Of a stretch of DNA of 64,000 bases, positions 24,826 through 37,330 are shown in pieces. The notes below the pieces were generated by a model. That model did no database searches. It was not told the origin of the DNA and was given only the letters and a program-made list of their open reading frames with translations. Where the stretch lies: assembly GCA_009733575.1 (NCBI GenBank), contig ML769387.1:784636-848635 (forward strand), written 5' to 3'. Position numbers and translations under genes: made by a program. This DNA is from Gymnopus androsaceus JB14. Lineage: Eukaryota; Basidiomycota; Agaricomycetes; Agaricales; Omphalotaceae. How positions within the stretch are numbered: position 1 is the first letter of the stretch; each line of letters opens with the position of its first letter.

Positions 24826-26528
24826 TGACATCGATAACGAGGACGTGGAAATGGCCCCTCCGATCGTTCCTAGACGTGGGGCTCGTACAAAACGTTTACC
24901 TGCTCGTTACGTGGTAAACTTCGTCGGTATAACGGACGAGGGGGGGAACACAGAAGAGGACCCACTAATTAACGTCCTCACCGCCGACTCAGAACTTGAA
25001 CTCGAATGCGAAGAGCAGGATTTCCCTTCGATTGCCCAAAGCTTCATACGAACAGAGGTAGCCAATGCCGCTCTCACCCATCCCATTGATGATCCCGAAG
25101 CCAAAGACCCTTCCACCGTACAAGAAGCACAGTCGTCAGTTTACTGGACATACTGGCTCGCCGCGATCTACGAGGAACTCGAATTGTTGAAGGAAAAGGG
25201 TGTTTATGAAGAAGTCAACGAGATACCCCAAGGGAGGAAAGCTGTTGGCTCGAAATGGGTCTTGCACATCAAACGCGATAAGGAAGGCCTCATCGCGCGT
25301 TTCAAAGCCAGACTCGTTGCAAAAGGGTTCACACAAATTCCTGGGCAAGATTTCACATACACGTTTGCCCCCGTCGCTCGCTGGGAATCTATGCGAACTA
25401 TCCTTGCCCTCGCCGCCGAACATAATATGGAACTACGACAAATCGATATCAAAACCGCATACCTAAACGGTCCCCTCGACGAAGAGATCTATATGAGGAA
25501 ACCCCATATCGCCGGATCTGGTTATTGGAGACTACGAAAAGGACTTTACGGGTTGAAGCAGTCGGGCAGACAATGGTATCGAGAACTCAACTCGAGACTT
25601 GAGTCAATCGGTTTCAAACGGCTCGAGTCAGACTGGAGCGTATACATTCCGAGAAATGGATGGAGAACGCACTTACATTACGACCAGCGTCGACGACATG
25701 CTCATCGCCTCCTCCTCCGTGAAAGAATCGGACTCTGTCATTGACCAACTCACCTCGCTATTCGAAATCACAAACAATGGTGAACCAACGTTTCATCTCG
25801 GCTGTGGCATCTCGCGAGACCGATCTTCACATTCTATCTCAATCGACCAATACCGATATACTCAATCCATCCTCCGTGAATTTGGGTACGAAAATTGCAA
25901 CCCAGTTCATACGCCTATGGACCCAGGCAAACGTTTATCCCCACAAACAACGCCTCTCTCACCTGACGAACAGAGAATGGTAGAAAACTTCCCATACGGC
26001 GCAGTTGTAGGCAAGTGCATGTACCTTTCTAATTGCTCCAGGCCCGATATCAGTTACACCGTGCGGGAGCTAGCTGGTTACATGGTCAACTTCGGTCCAT
26101 CACACATTGCCGCTGCGAAACATCTACTGCGATACCTAAAAGGGACACCTCGCTACTCTCTCAACTTGGGTACAGCGAATTCTACCTACCCAACTATTCG
26201 AGCTCTATCCGATTCGGACTGGGGGATGGGTGACTCTCGGAAATCCATATCAGGGTTCTTCATCATGATGGGTAACTCCCCTCTCTCATGGAGTTCAAAG
26301 CAACAGGGCGTAGTAGCTTTGTCATCTTGTGAGGCAGAGTACCTAGCGTCAACTCATTGCGCTCGTGAAATATTGTGGTTCAGGAATCTATTCGCGGAAT
26401 TAGGATTTCCCCAGCGTTCCCCCACATCACTGTTTTGCGACAATCAGGGCGCAATTGCCTGTACACACGATCCACTCGCACACAGCAAGATGAAACATAT
26501 CTCTATTCGCGAACACTTCATTTCGTGA
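24826..26528 (+). pseudogene. Copia reverse transcriptase and RNase H, broken
   Basis: The RVT_2 domain starts near 25140 (YWLAAIYEELELLKEKGV) and continues VGSKWVLHIKRDKEG, ARLVAKGFTQ and LRQIDIKTAYLNGPL (first catalytic Asp). The second catalytic pair reads TTSVDDMLIA, where many elements have YVDD. A one-base shift near 25640-25650 separates these two parts. The RNase H blocks ALSDSDWG, SSCEAEY and CDNQGAI follow. The frame is lost at TGA 26526-26528, although LNKDNFADLLTKPL remains readable beyond it. Confidence 0.92.
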
Positions 26529-26659
26529 TTGTATCTCAAAATGCCAACTCGACGTGATCTATGTTTTGAACAAGGATAATTTTGCAGATCTCCTCACTAA
26601 ACCACTTCACCGAATTCTACACTCGCGATGGACTTCTATGACTCGACTGGATGCAGGAC

Positions 26660-26668
26660 AAGGGGGGG
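26660..26668 (+). promoter_or_regulatory. Polypurine tract of the copia element
   Basis: AAGGGGGGG directly precedes the 3' LTR, the expected plus-strand priming site. Confidence 0.85.
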
Positions 26669-26878
26669 TGTTAACGGATGGTGCCCAAGCGCCCATGCCG
26701 ACGTAGTTCGATCGAGCAGTTACTTACTAAACCTGGGTCGGAGCAACGACCCCTTTATCACTCGTTGCTCCGAACCAGGTATGATACCCTTTGAACTTAA
26801 ATCCTTGTATAACTTATCACTCGTTGCTCCGAACCAGTTAATCTAAATAAACCTTGTTGAATCACACTACTGTTAACA
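26669..26878 (+). repeat. Copia 3' LTR
   Basis: Intact 210-bp LTR, TGTTAACGG to GTTAACA. It differs from the 5' LTR at four positions, each a CG against TG or CA. Confidence 0.95.
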
Positions 26879-26883
26879 AATGT

Positions 26884-27243
26884 AATTTTGGCATGCCAAC
26901 TACTCTGGTGTCATTGTGATTTATAGGAAAAACCAAGGTAAATTTTGAAATTTCTTGAATGCATAATGCAATTTTTTTTCTATTTGTTGTCCATATAACA
27001 TAACGATTCATGAATTAGTATCTGCACCTGTAATGCATGATATAGACTGAGCTTAGGCTTGGAACAATATGTGTGTTGTTCCAAGTGCTGTTGCTTGCCA
27101 ATTGGAAATCAGTATTTTACCATATATACCTGTCTGTAGTATATCAATCCCCATCTGTTTGCCTGCTGCCATCACTACAAGGCTCAAACAGAATACCATT
27201 TGTTTGACTCCACATTTCTTGAGCAATGCCAAACCTGTATATC
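26884..27243. other. AT-rich intergenic
   Basis: No gene seen. Confidence 0.4.
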
Positions 27244-27742
27244 CCAAGGGGTCCGGGCCGGGAAATCCCGTACCGGGGGTAGGTAGGGTGGGTCCATTGC
27301 AAGGCCCGAAAAATATTTTTTGACTGACCCTCAAAATGCATTTTTGTGATGTCCAAATGAGTCAAATAAGCCCAAGAATCCCTGAAAAGTATATTCAGAC
27401 CAGCTACATTGTGTAGAGTGAGCATATACCTTTTTGTTGCCTTTTTAGGTCATTTCATGAGTGCTTACAGTTCTTGACCTTGACTAATATATTTTGAGAT
27501 AAATCATTATATGGCATCCAGAGTAAAGTGAAGAGTTTACAAAGGCTAATTAGTTATGTAGAGCATGTACAAAGGGCAAAAGACCAGCACAGTAAGGTGA
27601 AATGGTGATCAGTGTCTCATAGTTGCCTTATTTGGTAATCACATGACCCAAAAAATCACGTGAAGGGAGAGAGGGTCCAGCACTGAGGCTGAAAAAATTT
27701 TCCGACCCCTGGTACGAAATTAAATTTTTCGGACCCCCTTGG
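27244..27742. mobile_element. Small TIR element
   Basis: The left end CCAAGGGGTCCG and the right end (complement of CCAAGGGGGTCCGAAAAATT) are inverted, with a second matching block CCCGTACC / TTCGTACC. TATA occurs just outside each end. The terminal motif CAAGGGGGTCCGAAAAAT resembles the end of the nested MITE at 12607 (CAAGGGGGTCTGAAAAAT), suggesting one family. Confidence 0.6.
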
Positions 27743-30700
27743 TATAAGTATCCCAACACACAGTAGTACAAGGCAATCAATTTTCCTATGCCTCAGCCTC
27801 TGGGATTTAGGATTTAGGAAGGCTCAATACACTCATATGGTTCCAAACACAGTTAGTAGTTTGAGTCTTTGAGAGGCAGCAAACAGAGCATTGGGTTTGC
27901 AGTAGTACTTAAGTGAATTGGCAAAACCTAGCAAAATCAGAGTGCATTGCCCCCAATTTTCAATGTATTTTTCAGGTGCATCCTGGCAACACCAAAATAT
28001 CCTCTAAAATCACCAAAGTTTGAAATCTGAGTCATCATGCATCAAATCTGAAATATATTCTAATATCTTGGAAAGTTTGAAATAAGTTTTCTCTTTCCAG
28101 TACCAACATTGCAGCAGGTGCTTTATTGGTATAACAGTCGACTACAATAGAATTTACTTTGCTCACCCACTATGCATTACATGGAGCCATGGGCTCGTAA
28201 TGCAAAATTCATATGAAAAGATGTATAGCCATTGTTCTCACAGATCCACTCCTATCTGGACACTACTAGAGGTTAATAAAACTTCATGAAAATTCAAAAG
28301 TGCCTATTTAGCACACACTTAAAGTACCTTATATGGTAATTTTTCACAGCGTTGGTCTCCCAAAGTGATAAAATCCACTAAAAGTATGAAAAATACCTCT
28401 GGCAAAGTACAATATTTTATGTGATTTGGGTCCTATGTGACATGTAAATGAGTATGTGCAGAATCCTAGATGCTAAGGCTGGAGGATCTATAGTATGAAA
28501 TCTGCATCCTCAAAGCCAGATCCTGACATTCTGTGTTGCAGAGGCTAAGAAATGTTAGACACTCATCAAGGATGTTCTCTGCCTCTTTTATCAGCAAAAA
28601 AAAAAAAAAAAGCCCACAGAAGAAAATTCAAAATTGCTAAAAAGCCTATCACTAAGGCGTCAGTCTTCAGATCTTAAAGGGCTTGGCTCATCGGCGGATT
28701 GCTTACGGAGGCGGTTCCACGGCTTGATATACCGAGCTCGCGCCTTTTGTCGACGAGTCACCATTCTCTTGCCGCCTCTAGAACCCATCTCCCAACTTTC
28801 CCTCACGTATTCGTCTCTTTGACTGAAATTCTAAACGGCCTAAACAGAGCGGCCGCTAGCAACCCAACTTGAGAGTTTTCTGCGCAAGAGGCATGCTTCA
28901 AGTTGCTCGCCAACGTGACAACGAGAAAGAACAAGAAGATCCAGCTCGAGAGCCCTGATGGCATTTATAACTCCTTACTTTCCCATTACAGTACTCAACT
29001 TCCTACTACGCGCGCGTGAAGTTTTCCCGATTTCTCTTTCGAAAAAACGGGCAGCTGAATATTTTCATCGATGGACCATTTCTGCACTATTCCGAGTTAG
29101 ATTCATTTATGGAAAATGCCAAAAAACCGGCAATACAGACTTGATACCGACAGCTCGAGATAGTCTATAGCTCGGTGAAGCGTTTTCAAGTCAAACAGAG
29201 TGGCCCATTACATTTACCGGCAACTTGGAGGGGTTTAATGTGTATTCGAGTCGTTTGACCTCGAGATACACCACAGAAAGGAACGATCGCAAAAATCCAT
29301 GACCCACTTGAGTGGCGAACCATATGACAGAAAGATTGTGCTCACATCTCAAGCTATCTCAAGAGGTAAGGAATGCTTTTGTGACAGATTAAAAGTGATT
29401 TAATACTTTACAGTGCCTCTAACGCTTGAGCTGGTCTCAAGACTTCACGGACTGCATTGGTTTTGTCAGAAATTCATATCTCCTTGAGGTGCGTCCCTTT
29501 TCAACGTTGTGCGTCTCTTGCAGCCAGATGTATTAATGTATCATTCAATGAAAAACGTACGGACGGACGACGTATACCTTAATCCCCCAGATCCTTGACC
29601 GCTAAACGACCTATCGCGCACGCACGAAGTTCGTTTCACTGCACGTGGCCAGTTTGATATACCACGACACGATCTGTCCTTTCAACTTTACGATTCGAAT
29701 CATCGACGTTCAGTATATGGTCTACGCCGTGTAGAACTCTGGGTGTTTCCATTATTAGATTGGTCTTTGCTAGGATCTTCTCGATATCTTGCTGATAGGA
29801 AGACGAGTCATGATCCTGGCACATTCCCAATACCGAGTGTTGTAGCGAGTTTTAACCCAAGCCCGAAGTCCAAAGTCTATAGCATTAGCGACGGGTGATG
29901 GTGTTCAAAGGCAGAGGATTGTGATAATAATATATCAAAGGGAGCGGAAAGTTGAGGTCGATCAGTGAGAGGATGGCAGTAGAATTGAAAAAACGCATCG
30001 TGGATTGGCGAGGATTTGTTTGGATAGTCGAGGTTCTCAGAGGAAAGAGGGAAAGGCTGCACTAGTTCTGGTGAGGTTTACTGTTACTTCTTTTCCTTTC
30101 TTATCTTGCGACGCGTCGCAGAGCCATAGATCGCGTTGACGGTCAGGCCAGTATCCCGTGTCGTTGTAGGATATTGACCACAATTGTCATTTTTCAGCTG
30201 ATGGTAGGAAAAACAAAGAAGAGTGGATAATGTTGAGGATTCGTCGGTGGAGGTTGGAGGTTGATGGCGTCGATGATTACATTCTCACCAGTTAGTCATG
30301 ACCCAACTCTGTCTTAATTCCTCCTTCTCTCCTTCCTCTTCTCTTCTCTTGCCTTTTTTCTATTTTCTTCAATGCCGTACATGTCCTACTTCTTTTGCAG
30401 ATAAAATCCTAATCATTTCAACAACAGGCCCTCACGTTCAGACACCCGACGGCACCGATTGAGATTCTACCACCCATACCGAAGATTCCCTGGCCACCCT
30501 GTACACTCTCAGCATACGATTCAGACGTTGACACTTGTACTCAGTGTTACAATAATACCTAGTTCAGCTGTGTCTGTTTTTTTACCCTGGACATTGTCTC
30601 GCATTTCTGACGTTCAGAATTTAGCGGCGCTGCTCTGTTCATTTTCTTTATCTGAGAGCGACCAACGTCCTGCTCACTTTTGGTGCGTCTTGCTTTCAAC

Positions 30701-31479
30701 GCTGTTTAGGGCTCCTGCTGATCTTGTTTTCTTCTAGCTATTCATCGATTGCGACAGTCGCCACACATATCCTTTTCTCGGACTTTGCTTTTAAATGACA
30801 GTGCGTACTTGCCTTCCCATCCATCTGATTCCTCGGCCACAGTGCTGATCTGGTTCATGTTATCCAGCCCATGGTCATCGTAAATAACACTCCTTTGAAC
30901 GCGTCTCGGTTATTACACACAAATCTCCGTTGCCACTCCAGACGCTGAAGGTGTGTACTACTGTTAAAATCCTGCTAATCCTTTTTGACTTGGTTCTTTC
31001 CTCTAGTATTCGTCATGATCAACCAATGGTCAAATATATACACTCATCCCAACGATGTCAGTGACATCTCAGACCCTATGGTCTTATCGACCTGTATAAT
31101 TAGTACTGTAAATACTGTATTTTACTGCCGCAAAACAAGATACATACTCTCAATGTTGTGTACTTCCAAATGCATGAACATAACCGTAGCACTGAATTGG
31201 CCTGAATATATGCGACACGCGCCACAATTAGTGTAATTACCTTGTAACTTGCCGCGAGAATACTCTCTGCAAGAGATTAGAGCTTCCTTCCGGCCGAAGT
31301 ATAGGGCTCGAGCTCCGTAATAATTAGAGAACTGTCCCAAAAAAATGAACTCCAATTTGATATCTTATTATAAGCGAGAATCGTGCGAGATGATGGGATT
31401 TTGAGAAGGAGCGATGATGTGGCTGTACTCCTGCTCTTTCACTTTTTCTATTCGTTCGCAGAGTCTCTCACTGGGAGAT
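27743..31479. other. Long region without a recognised gene
   Basis: AT-rich up to about 28600, where a 16-A run sits (28596-28611). From about 28640 the base composition is closer to genic sequence, but open stretches are short and match nothing I know. A pyrimidine-rich tract occupies 30319-30370, as often found before fungal transcription starts. Two intron-like GT...AG segments follow at about 30801-30868 and 30951-31005, hinting at a spliced transcript or a long 5' UTR of KEX2. Confidence 0.4.
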
Positions 31480-34221
31480 ATGCGTATACATTGTCTACCG
31501 CTATCTCTTCTTCTCGCTCTCATTTTCAGCCCTTCAGTCTTTGCTGCCTCTCCAGCAAAACGTTCCTACGACACACACGATTACTATGTCCTCGAACTTA
31601 ACCCAGACGGACCAACATCCCTGGTCGATGTTTCTCAGATGCTTGGGGTTGAAATTATCGAGCAGGCTGGAGAATTATTAAATCATTGGCTGGTGAGGGT
31701 AGAAAAGCCTTCAATCGAAGCAAGAGATGAAGCCCGGGATCTTGTAATGGACACGTTCGACAGCTTGAAAGTACGAGCAGGCATTCAAAGGAGATCGCAG
31801 GATATGGAAGCTCGAAATTTTGCAGATTCTGTCAAGTATCTTTCTCGACAGATACCGAGGCAACGGATAAAACGAGCTCCTCCGCCTATACGTCGACAGG
31901 ACGCCGATACTACAGCTCGAGGCGTCGCTCAGAGACTTGGGATTCAGGACCCAATGTTTCCACAACAATGGCATCTTGTCAACGACGAATTTCCGGTGCA
32001 TATGATGAATGTTACTTCTTTATGGGAAATGGGCCTAACTGGCAAGGGTATCATATCGTCTCTGGTAGACGACGGCTTGGACTATACTAGCGTGGATCTC
32101 AAGGATAATTTTGTATGTCTTCACGTTTACTTTCATTCAACTATTCTCACTTGAAGCTTAGGATGCCGCCGATTCATACGACTTCAACGATCACGAACCG
32201 TTGCCCACTCCAAAGCTCGCCGCTGATCACCATGGCACACGATGTGCAGGCCAAATTGCAGCAGGCAAGAATACTGCATGTGGTCTTGGTATCGCCTACG
32301 AATCCAAAGTTGCAGGCGTTCGAATCCTTTCTGGTCCCATCACCGACGTGGACGAAGCTGCTGCTCTCAACTACGGCTTCCAGAACGTATCCATCTACAG
32401 CTGTAGCTGGGGACCACCTGACGACGGGAAATCGATGGAAGGTCCTTCTCAGCTCATTACCAAGGCCGTCTTGAACGGTATCAACAAAGGCCGTGGTGGT
32501 TTGGGCTCCATCTTCGTTTTCGCAAGCGGAAACGGTGCTGCACATGGCGATCAGTGTAACTTTGACGGTTACACGAATAGCATCTATTCGGTCACCGTTT
32601 CTGCCATCGACTACAAGGGTCTTCATCCGTACTACTCTGAACCCTGCGCGGCCAACATGATCGTTGCATACAGTTCTGGAAGCGGACAGCACATCGTAAG
32701 TTGCCTCTAACCTTGTATGATTCAATTGCTGAACCCATATGTATTTTCTAGGTCACAACTGACAAGGGTATAAACGAATGTGCCACGTCTCACGGGGGAA
32801 CTTCAGCCGCGGCTCCTAACGCTGTCGGAGTATTTGCCCTCGCATTGGAAGCTCGCCCAGACCTAACATGGCGTGATATCCAATATCTTTGCATCAAAAC
32901 CGCTCGAATTGTCAACCCCGAGGATCCTGACTGGGAGTACACAGCGACAGGACAACTGTACAGCTATAAGTACGGTTTCGGAGCGTTGGACGGCTGGCGC
33001 TTCATCACCGCTGCTAAAGAATGGACCCCCGTCAAACCGCAGACGTGGTTCAAGACTCACAGTATCCGGTTGGGTGATGGAACGTTCGACGGAGAGAGCA
33101 ACTATACCGGAGGAGTGCCTATTCCTCAGCAAGCCGAGGGTGAGAGAGGTGTGAAGAGTACGATGACGATTACCCAGGATATGATGACTGCGCACAACTT
33201 TGAGTCACTGGAGCATATCAACATTAGGGTTTGGATTAAACACGCTAGACGAGGAGATGTTGAAGTAGAGATCGTCAGTCCAAAGGGCATCAAGAGTATC
33301 CTCGGTGCACACAGGATCAAAGACATGGACAGGAATGGATACCCTGGATGGACTTTCATGTCCGTCAAGCATTGGTATGTGGACCCATGTACTGTCGAGC
33401 TGTAAGTTAACTTGTACCACGTAGGGGAGAAAACCCAGTCGGTGATTGGACCATACGCGTTTCCGACCAAAACAATCCAGAATTCAACGGTACCTTCCTC
33501 GGATGGAACATGATATTCTGGGGATCCGCTGCTGATCCAGCCCAATCAAAACTCTACGAGCTCCCAGAAGAATCCTTCGTCTTCCCTCCACCCGAGGATG
33601 CAACTTCGCCAGACACACCTTCCACTACGCGCTTACCCACTCGACCGACAGATCATCTTCCCGGCGACCACGGCACAACCGAAGGCGAAAACAGCAAACC
33701 CGCATTCTCTTCCCCGCCCACGTCTACACCTATGCCTACTAGCACCCCAACCGCCGACGAAGGTTACTTCCCTGACCTTTCCAACCTGACATCGAATAAG
33801 AAATGGTTCTTTGGTGCTATTGCAGCCGTGGCCCTCTTCGGCATTGGTGCAGCCGCGTTCTTCTGGTACAGACGTAGGGCTCTACGACGATTAGCGTACT
33901 CGAGCTTACCAGAGGATGATGTGCCGATGACCTCGAATGTGCAGTCAAGTGGAATGATGAATGGCGGCGCTTCGCGTTCCGGTCGCAGGGGCAAGGGGAA
34001 CAACGAGGGAACTGTATGATGCGTTTGGGGAGGTGTCGGATGATGATGATGACGCGAATGAGGAGACAAGGCTGCATCCTGGCGGCCGAGACTCGGCGAG
34101 GAGGGAAGTTGGAGGGAATGAGTTGGGATTCCATTCTGGGTTTTTGGATGATGATGAGCCACCTTCAGTAGCGGGGAGTACGCCGGGTGTTGCGCATTAT
34201 CGAGATGAGCCTGATAGTTGA
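31480..34221 (+). CDS. KEX2: Kexin, Golgi proprotein convertase, with one apparent frameshift
   Basis: Kexin cleaves secretory precursors after Lys-Arg in the late Golgi. The start at 31480 gives a signal peptide (about residues 1-22). The propeptide ends at RQRIKR, about residue 132, itself a kexin site. The S8 triad is Asp197 in SLVDDGLD, His235 in DHHGTRCAG and Ser407 in GGTSAAAP; the oxyanion Asn335 is in ASGNGAA. A P domain follows (to about 33510), then a Ser/Thr/Pro stalk, the transmembrane helix WFFGAIAAVALFGIGAAAFF and an acidic tail. Three introns interrupt it. The frame closes early at TGA 34017-34019, but the next frame carries the conserved tail ELYDAFGEVSDDD and GFLDDDEPPS to 34221. 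One extra base in the G-rich stretch about 33975-34005 explains this. Confidence 0.95.
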
Positions 34222-34738
34222 GGGGACTTGGGACGAGAGATCTCAGGGTGATATTAGTATGTGTTTCCGTAGGTACCGGTATTTATAGATAAACGATAGT
34301 ATATTCTAATTGTGTTCAGGATCTTTCCCTTCAAGTTCTGAGTGGACACGGTCCACACAGTGGCACAAAGAACTTTTAAGGAAGTACAGAAATTAGAATG
34401 CGAGACTAGCGCTGGCATTCGTTACTAAGCGCTCTGTGGCGATTGCAAATTTTGCAAGACTCAACCTTGGACTTTATCATCAGAAAATTCAGACTGCAGC
34501 TTTTGTTGGACTCGTAAGTGTATTCACGAATCACGATGCATCTATCAGCAAGAAACTCCGCGCCTAACCCAGTGACCTGCAGGACTGTCAAGAGTCTTGA
34601 ACTTTCACAATCGAATCTATAAGATCGATATTTGCAACACAGTCAAACTTTCGTAGTAGGTATCTTGGCTCAGCGCTCAGCGTAGGAATTAGGATAGCAA
34701 TCTAACATCATACATGCAGCCCACCAAACCAAACCAAA
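34222..34738. other. KEX2 3' flank and upstream of a small gene
   Basis: No coding signal seen. Confidence 0.4.
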
Positions 34739-34978
34739 ATGCCCAATCAATCCAACCAATCAAACGCTCGTTCGAACGTCCAACCAAAGGACATGTCGCA
34801 AGATGCTTTCATCCAACGCCAAGGCTTCCGTAACTTTCCTGAATTCTTGCTCTCGTATGGATTGAAAATCAACAATCCCGATGACGTTTCGGAGGGCAAG
34901 CAAATTTTGGACGCTCTCCGTCAAGCGCAGCAGGAGCAGTACGAGGAAGAGATTGGGAGAAATGCACAGAGGTCTTGA
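34739..34978 (+). CDS. Small conserved-type hypothetical protein (79 aa)
   Basis: A single open frame with an Asn/Gln/Ser-rich start and then FRNFPEFLLSYGLKINNPDD, followed by an acidic/Gln-rich helix (ILDALRQAQQEQYEEEI). I recall similar short proteins with an FPxFxLSYxL core from other agaricomycetes, but no function is known. No signal peptide or membrane helix. An A-rich leader precedes the start (CCAAACCAAACCAAAATG), which fits a translated gene. A further 3' exon cannot be excluded. Confidence 0.6.
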   Translation: MPNQSNQSNARSNVQPKDMSQDAFIQRQGFRNFPEFLLSYGLKINNPDDVSEGKQILDALRQAQQEQYEEEIGRNAQRS

Positions 34979-35668
34979 ACTTGAGCGGTTAAAGCGAAAG
35001 GTAAGAAGCTGGTTTTGCCAAAATTCAAGGCGTAGAGTTGACTGTTCTTGTCTTTCCGAAAGTTAAGCGGGTGTATGTCGTCTAAACATAAGCGGAGGTT
35101 TCTACCGTCCTCACTTTTGAAGTTGACACGATTCGAGTATCCTGTTACCTACGTCGACTCAGATGAATAATCGATACGAAGATTAAAAGCGACGTTCACA
35201 TTATTGATGTGTCAGCTGAAGATCTTCGACCGACTTGTAGCAAATGGAAGCAAGGTGGCCGGCAAAGACTCTGTGTGAGATCTGCCCACCTCCGACCGGT
35301 CCCGGTGATGCAGTTGGACTGTCAATCGACTCAAGTCGTCTTATAGCAGCAGCGAGAGTCATCTTGGTTGCAATCGAATCCATCGACGTGCTGCATAACG
35401 ATATAGCCGATATCTCTGTATCGGAATGCATAATACACCAAGGCACTAAAACAATAGGGTCCTTGTCTAAATTGACGAGGTTTGCGGTATAGTCTTGAGT
35501 ACGGGCCTCCCCTATGGCTACCAAGGGGCCATACTTATTTGACGAACGCGACCTCGGAATTATCAGGTGAGTCTATACTGAAAATGAGGACCGGATCCGT
35601 GTTTCCTGCAATGGAGAACGTCATTCTCTGGAGAAGGCAGCCATGCGGGCGAGTTAGTATGTTTAATC
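34979..35668. other. Intergenic
   Basis: A 107-codon minus-strand open stretch (35201-35524) has no recognised domain and no supporting context. It is not called as a gene. Confidence 0.4.
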
Positions 35669-35984
35669 GTAAGAGTTATAGCAGCCGTCTAGTATGCGAA
35701 GACAGAGAATCAGCGACACTAACTACCGAGTAGAGTGCATACGTACTTGAAAAAAAAAGTTCGCCCACAGACTATGGCCGTAGGACAGATAGAAACCTGG
35801 AAGAGTGCGAGAATCCCAGGTGTATGCGCAGAAAAGGTAGAATTGATGGGGCTATCAAGCTGCTTTGGTTTGTTCCGTCACCATAAACGCCATACAGGCG
35901 GATAGAAAGCTGGAGGCAGGTGTGAGCCAACGGAAGTGGCACAAGAGAAAGCGGTCCAGAACGAGCGTCTAGTAACCGTACATT

Positions 35985-36300
35985 TTCAAAGACGGTTTTA
36001 CTATGAATAGCTCTTAAACCAGAAGAAAAGATGTCAATAGTCAAATCGAATGATGAGTTGGCAGGAGTACTTCGCGTCCGGGGTCGCAATCATAATGGAA
36101 ATGTATTTTTGGGATGCACCTCTTAGCTCTAGCAGTACCAGCTGCCGGGACCCTACGAGGAGGGGGGTTCGAAAAATGCTTTCTGTTTTGGATGTCAATG
36201 AGCCATCTTCAGCAACCAGGAGTACGTATCGCGGACAAGGACTTGAAGCGACTTACAGTGAGAAGCCTCGTTAAGATAGACAGTGTGACACTGTAGAGTA
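35985..36300 (+). pseudogene. Decayed copy of the KEX2 3' end (unit 1)
   Basis: The order of matching pieces follows KEX2 33880-34190: a piece like CTTACCAGAGGATGATGT, then AATGATGA...CTTCGCGT, then TTTTGGATG...GAGCCATCTTCAGCA and AGGAGTAC. In KEX2 the last piece encodes FLDDDEPPSVAGST. The relic has stops and gaps and cannot encode the tail. It lies in the same orientation as KEX2, about 2 kb downstream. Confidence 0.6.
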
Positions 36301-36422
36301 GATACTAATGGTGTTCATATATAAGTAGTAATCGAGTAGTAGATACTCTCATTATACTCCTCTTTTTCAATGGCTCCCTCGCTCTAAGCAAAGCACTGAA
36401 ACCCCTACCATTCGCTCTCTCC

Positions 36423-37330
36423 CTATGTCTGACTCCGATAGTGCTTCCAGAAAGTCAAGAAGTCTGGTTGGACTTGCACTTCAGCCTGGATAGCCTCCTT
36501 CCATTTATCGAAATTTTGGGTGCACTGCTTGCATAAAGCTTTGCGAGCAATGATTTCCTGAAAAAGAATGTCCGGTGTCTGTAAGCGAGTAATATTGTTG
36601 CTCAGGTGAGTCTGTAATTCGAGATTTTTTTGATACCAGAGGGGCTCGTGATTTCCAGGTGACCATCCACAACGGGGTAAGACTGTATGCAGAGCCATTG
36701 ATTTCTGTAGGCAATTTGTCCATTGTTGTTGATAAATACTCTGCAATAATACGATAGCATGATTATTATTGCTGAGAAAATATCGTAAAGAACTTACCCA
36801 AGGGATAAAGAGGTGTACGGGCAATGCATGAGCTACTTCAGTCAGAGGTTTTCCGATAAGAAGAGGCGCGACGGAAGCGATAACGTGAGGATAATCGTGT
36901 TTTCCAGCGAAACCGAAAACTTCTGCAGCGTATCTCGGGAGATAATCCCTGAAACAAGTGTGAACCACATTAGAGAGCTATACGTAGACAGACTTGGATA
37001 TATGGTGGAAAGTGGCAGACACAAACCTCATACGAGACTGACACATGTTCATCGCGAAGTAAACTTCATACTTTTCAGCAGCTTCGGCTAGGGCGATAAA
37101 GAGAGAGAAATCCATTTCGTCGAGTCCGGGATGTCGACGGGGATAGACGAATTGGAAGAGAATCTCGAGGACCTCTGAACTTTCTGTCAGAGGCACGGGC
37201 TCGGTGTCAACGGTCACCATATCTGCATTTGGAAACCCTCCAGAGTTGTATCCAAGAGCGTCCTTGTGGACATAAAAGAGAACGCTGTTAGATGATTGGA
37301 AGATAACGTCTCCTCCAGAGCTAGCATTGA
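36423..37330 (-). CDS. BTB/POZ domain protein, copy A (first exon unresolved)
   Basis: BTB domains mediate dimerisation and cullin-3 adaptor or transcriptional roles. The exon starting at 37330 reads GGDVIFQSSNSVLFYVHKDA and then PLTESSEVLEILFQFVYPRR, the BTB core, followed by ALAEAAEKYEVYFAMNMCQS. After an intron (about 36956-37033) comes DYLPRYAAEVFGFAGKHDYP and APLLIGKPL. The last exon begins after an intron near 36742-36799, carries the Cys pair LCKQCTQNF, and ends WKHYRSQT. Copy B has 7 more bases near the end and so reads on further. This arrangement is typical of the expanded fungal BTB family. The first exon lies upstream, within about 37334-37480. Confidence 0.8.

Larger units (their letters stand above)
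19673..26878 (+). mobile_element. Ty1/copia LTR retrotransposon, degenerate
   Basis: The element is bounded by LTRs starting TGTTAACGG and ending GTTAACA, with the 5-bp target duplication AATGT on each side (19668-19672 and 26879-26883). Internal order is gag, protease, integrase, reverse transcriptase, RNase H, which defines copia. The reading frame is broken by several stops and single-base shifts, so it is not autonomous. The LTRs are about 98% identical (four differences in about 210 bp). The 5' LTR was later split by another insertion. Confidence 0.95.

Noticed and set aside
33961..34221. Separate small gene starting MAALRVPV downstream of KEX2
   Set aside because: The frame carries the conserved KEX2 acidic tail; a one-base frameshift in KEX2 explains it better.
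35201..35524. 107-codon minus-strand open stretch as a gene
   Set aside because: No domain, no exon context, and an overlapping open stretch on the other strand of similar quality.
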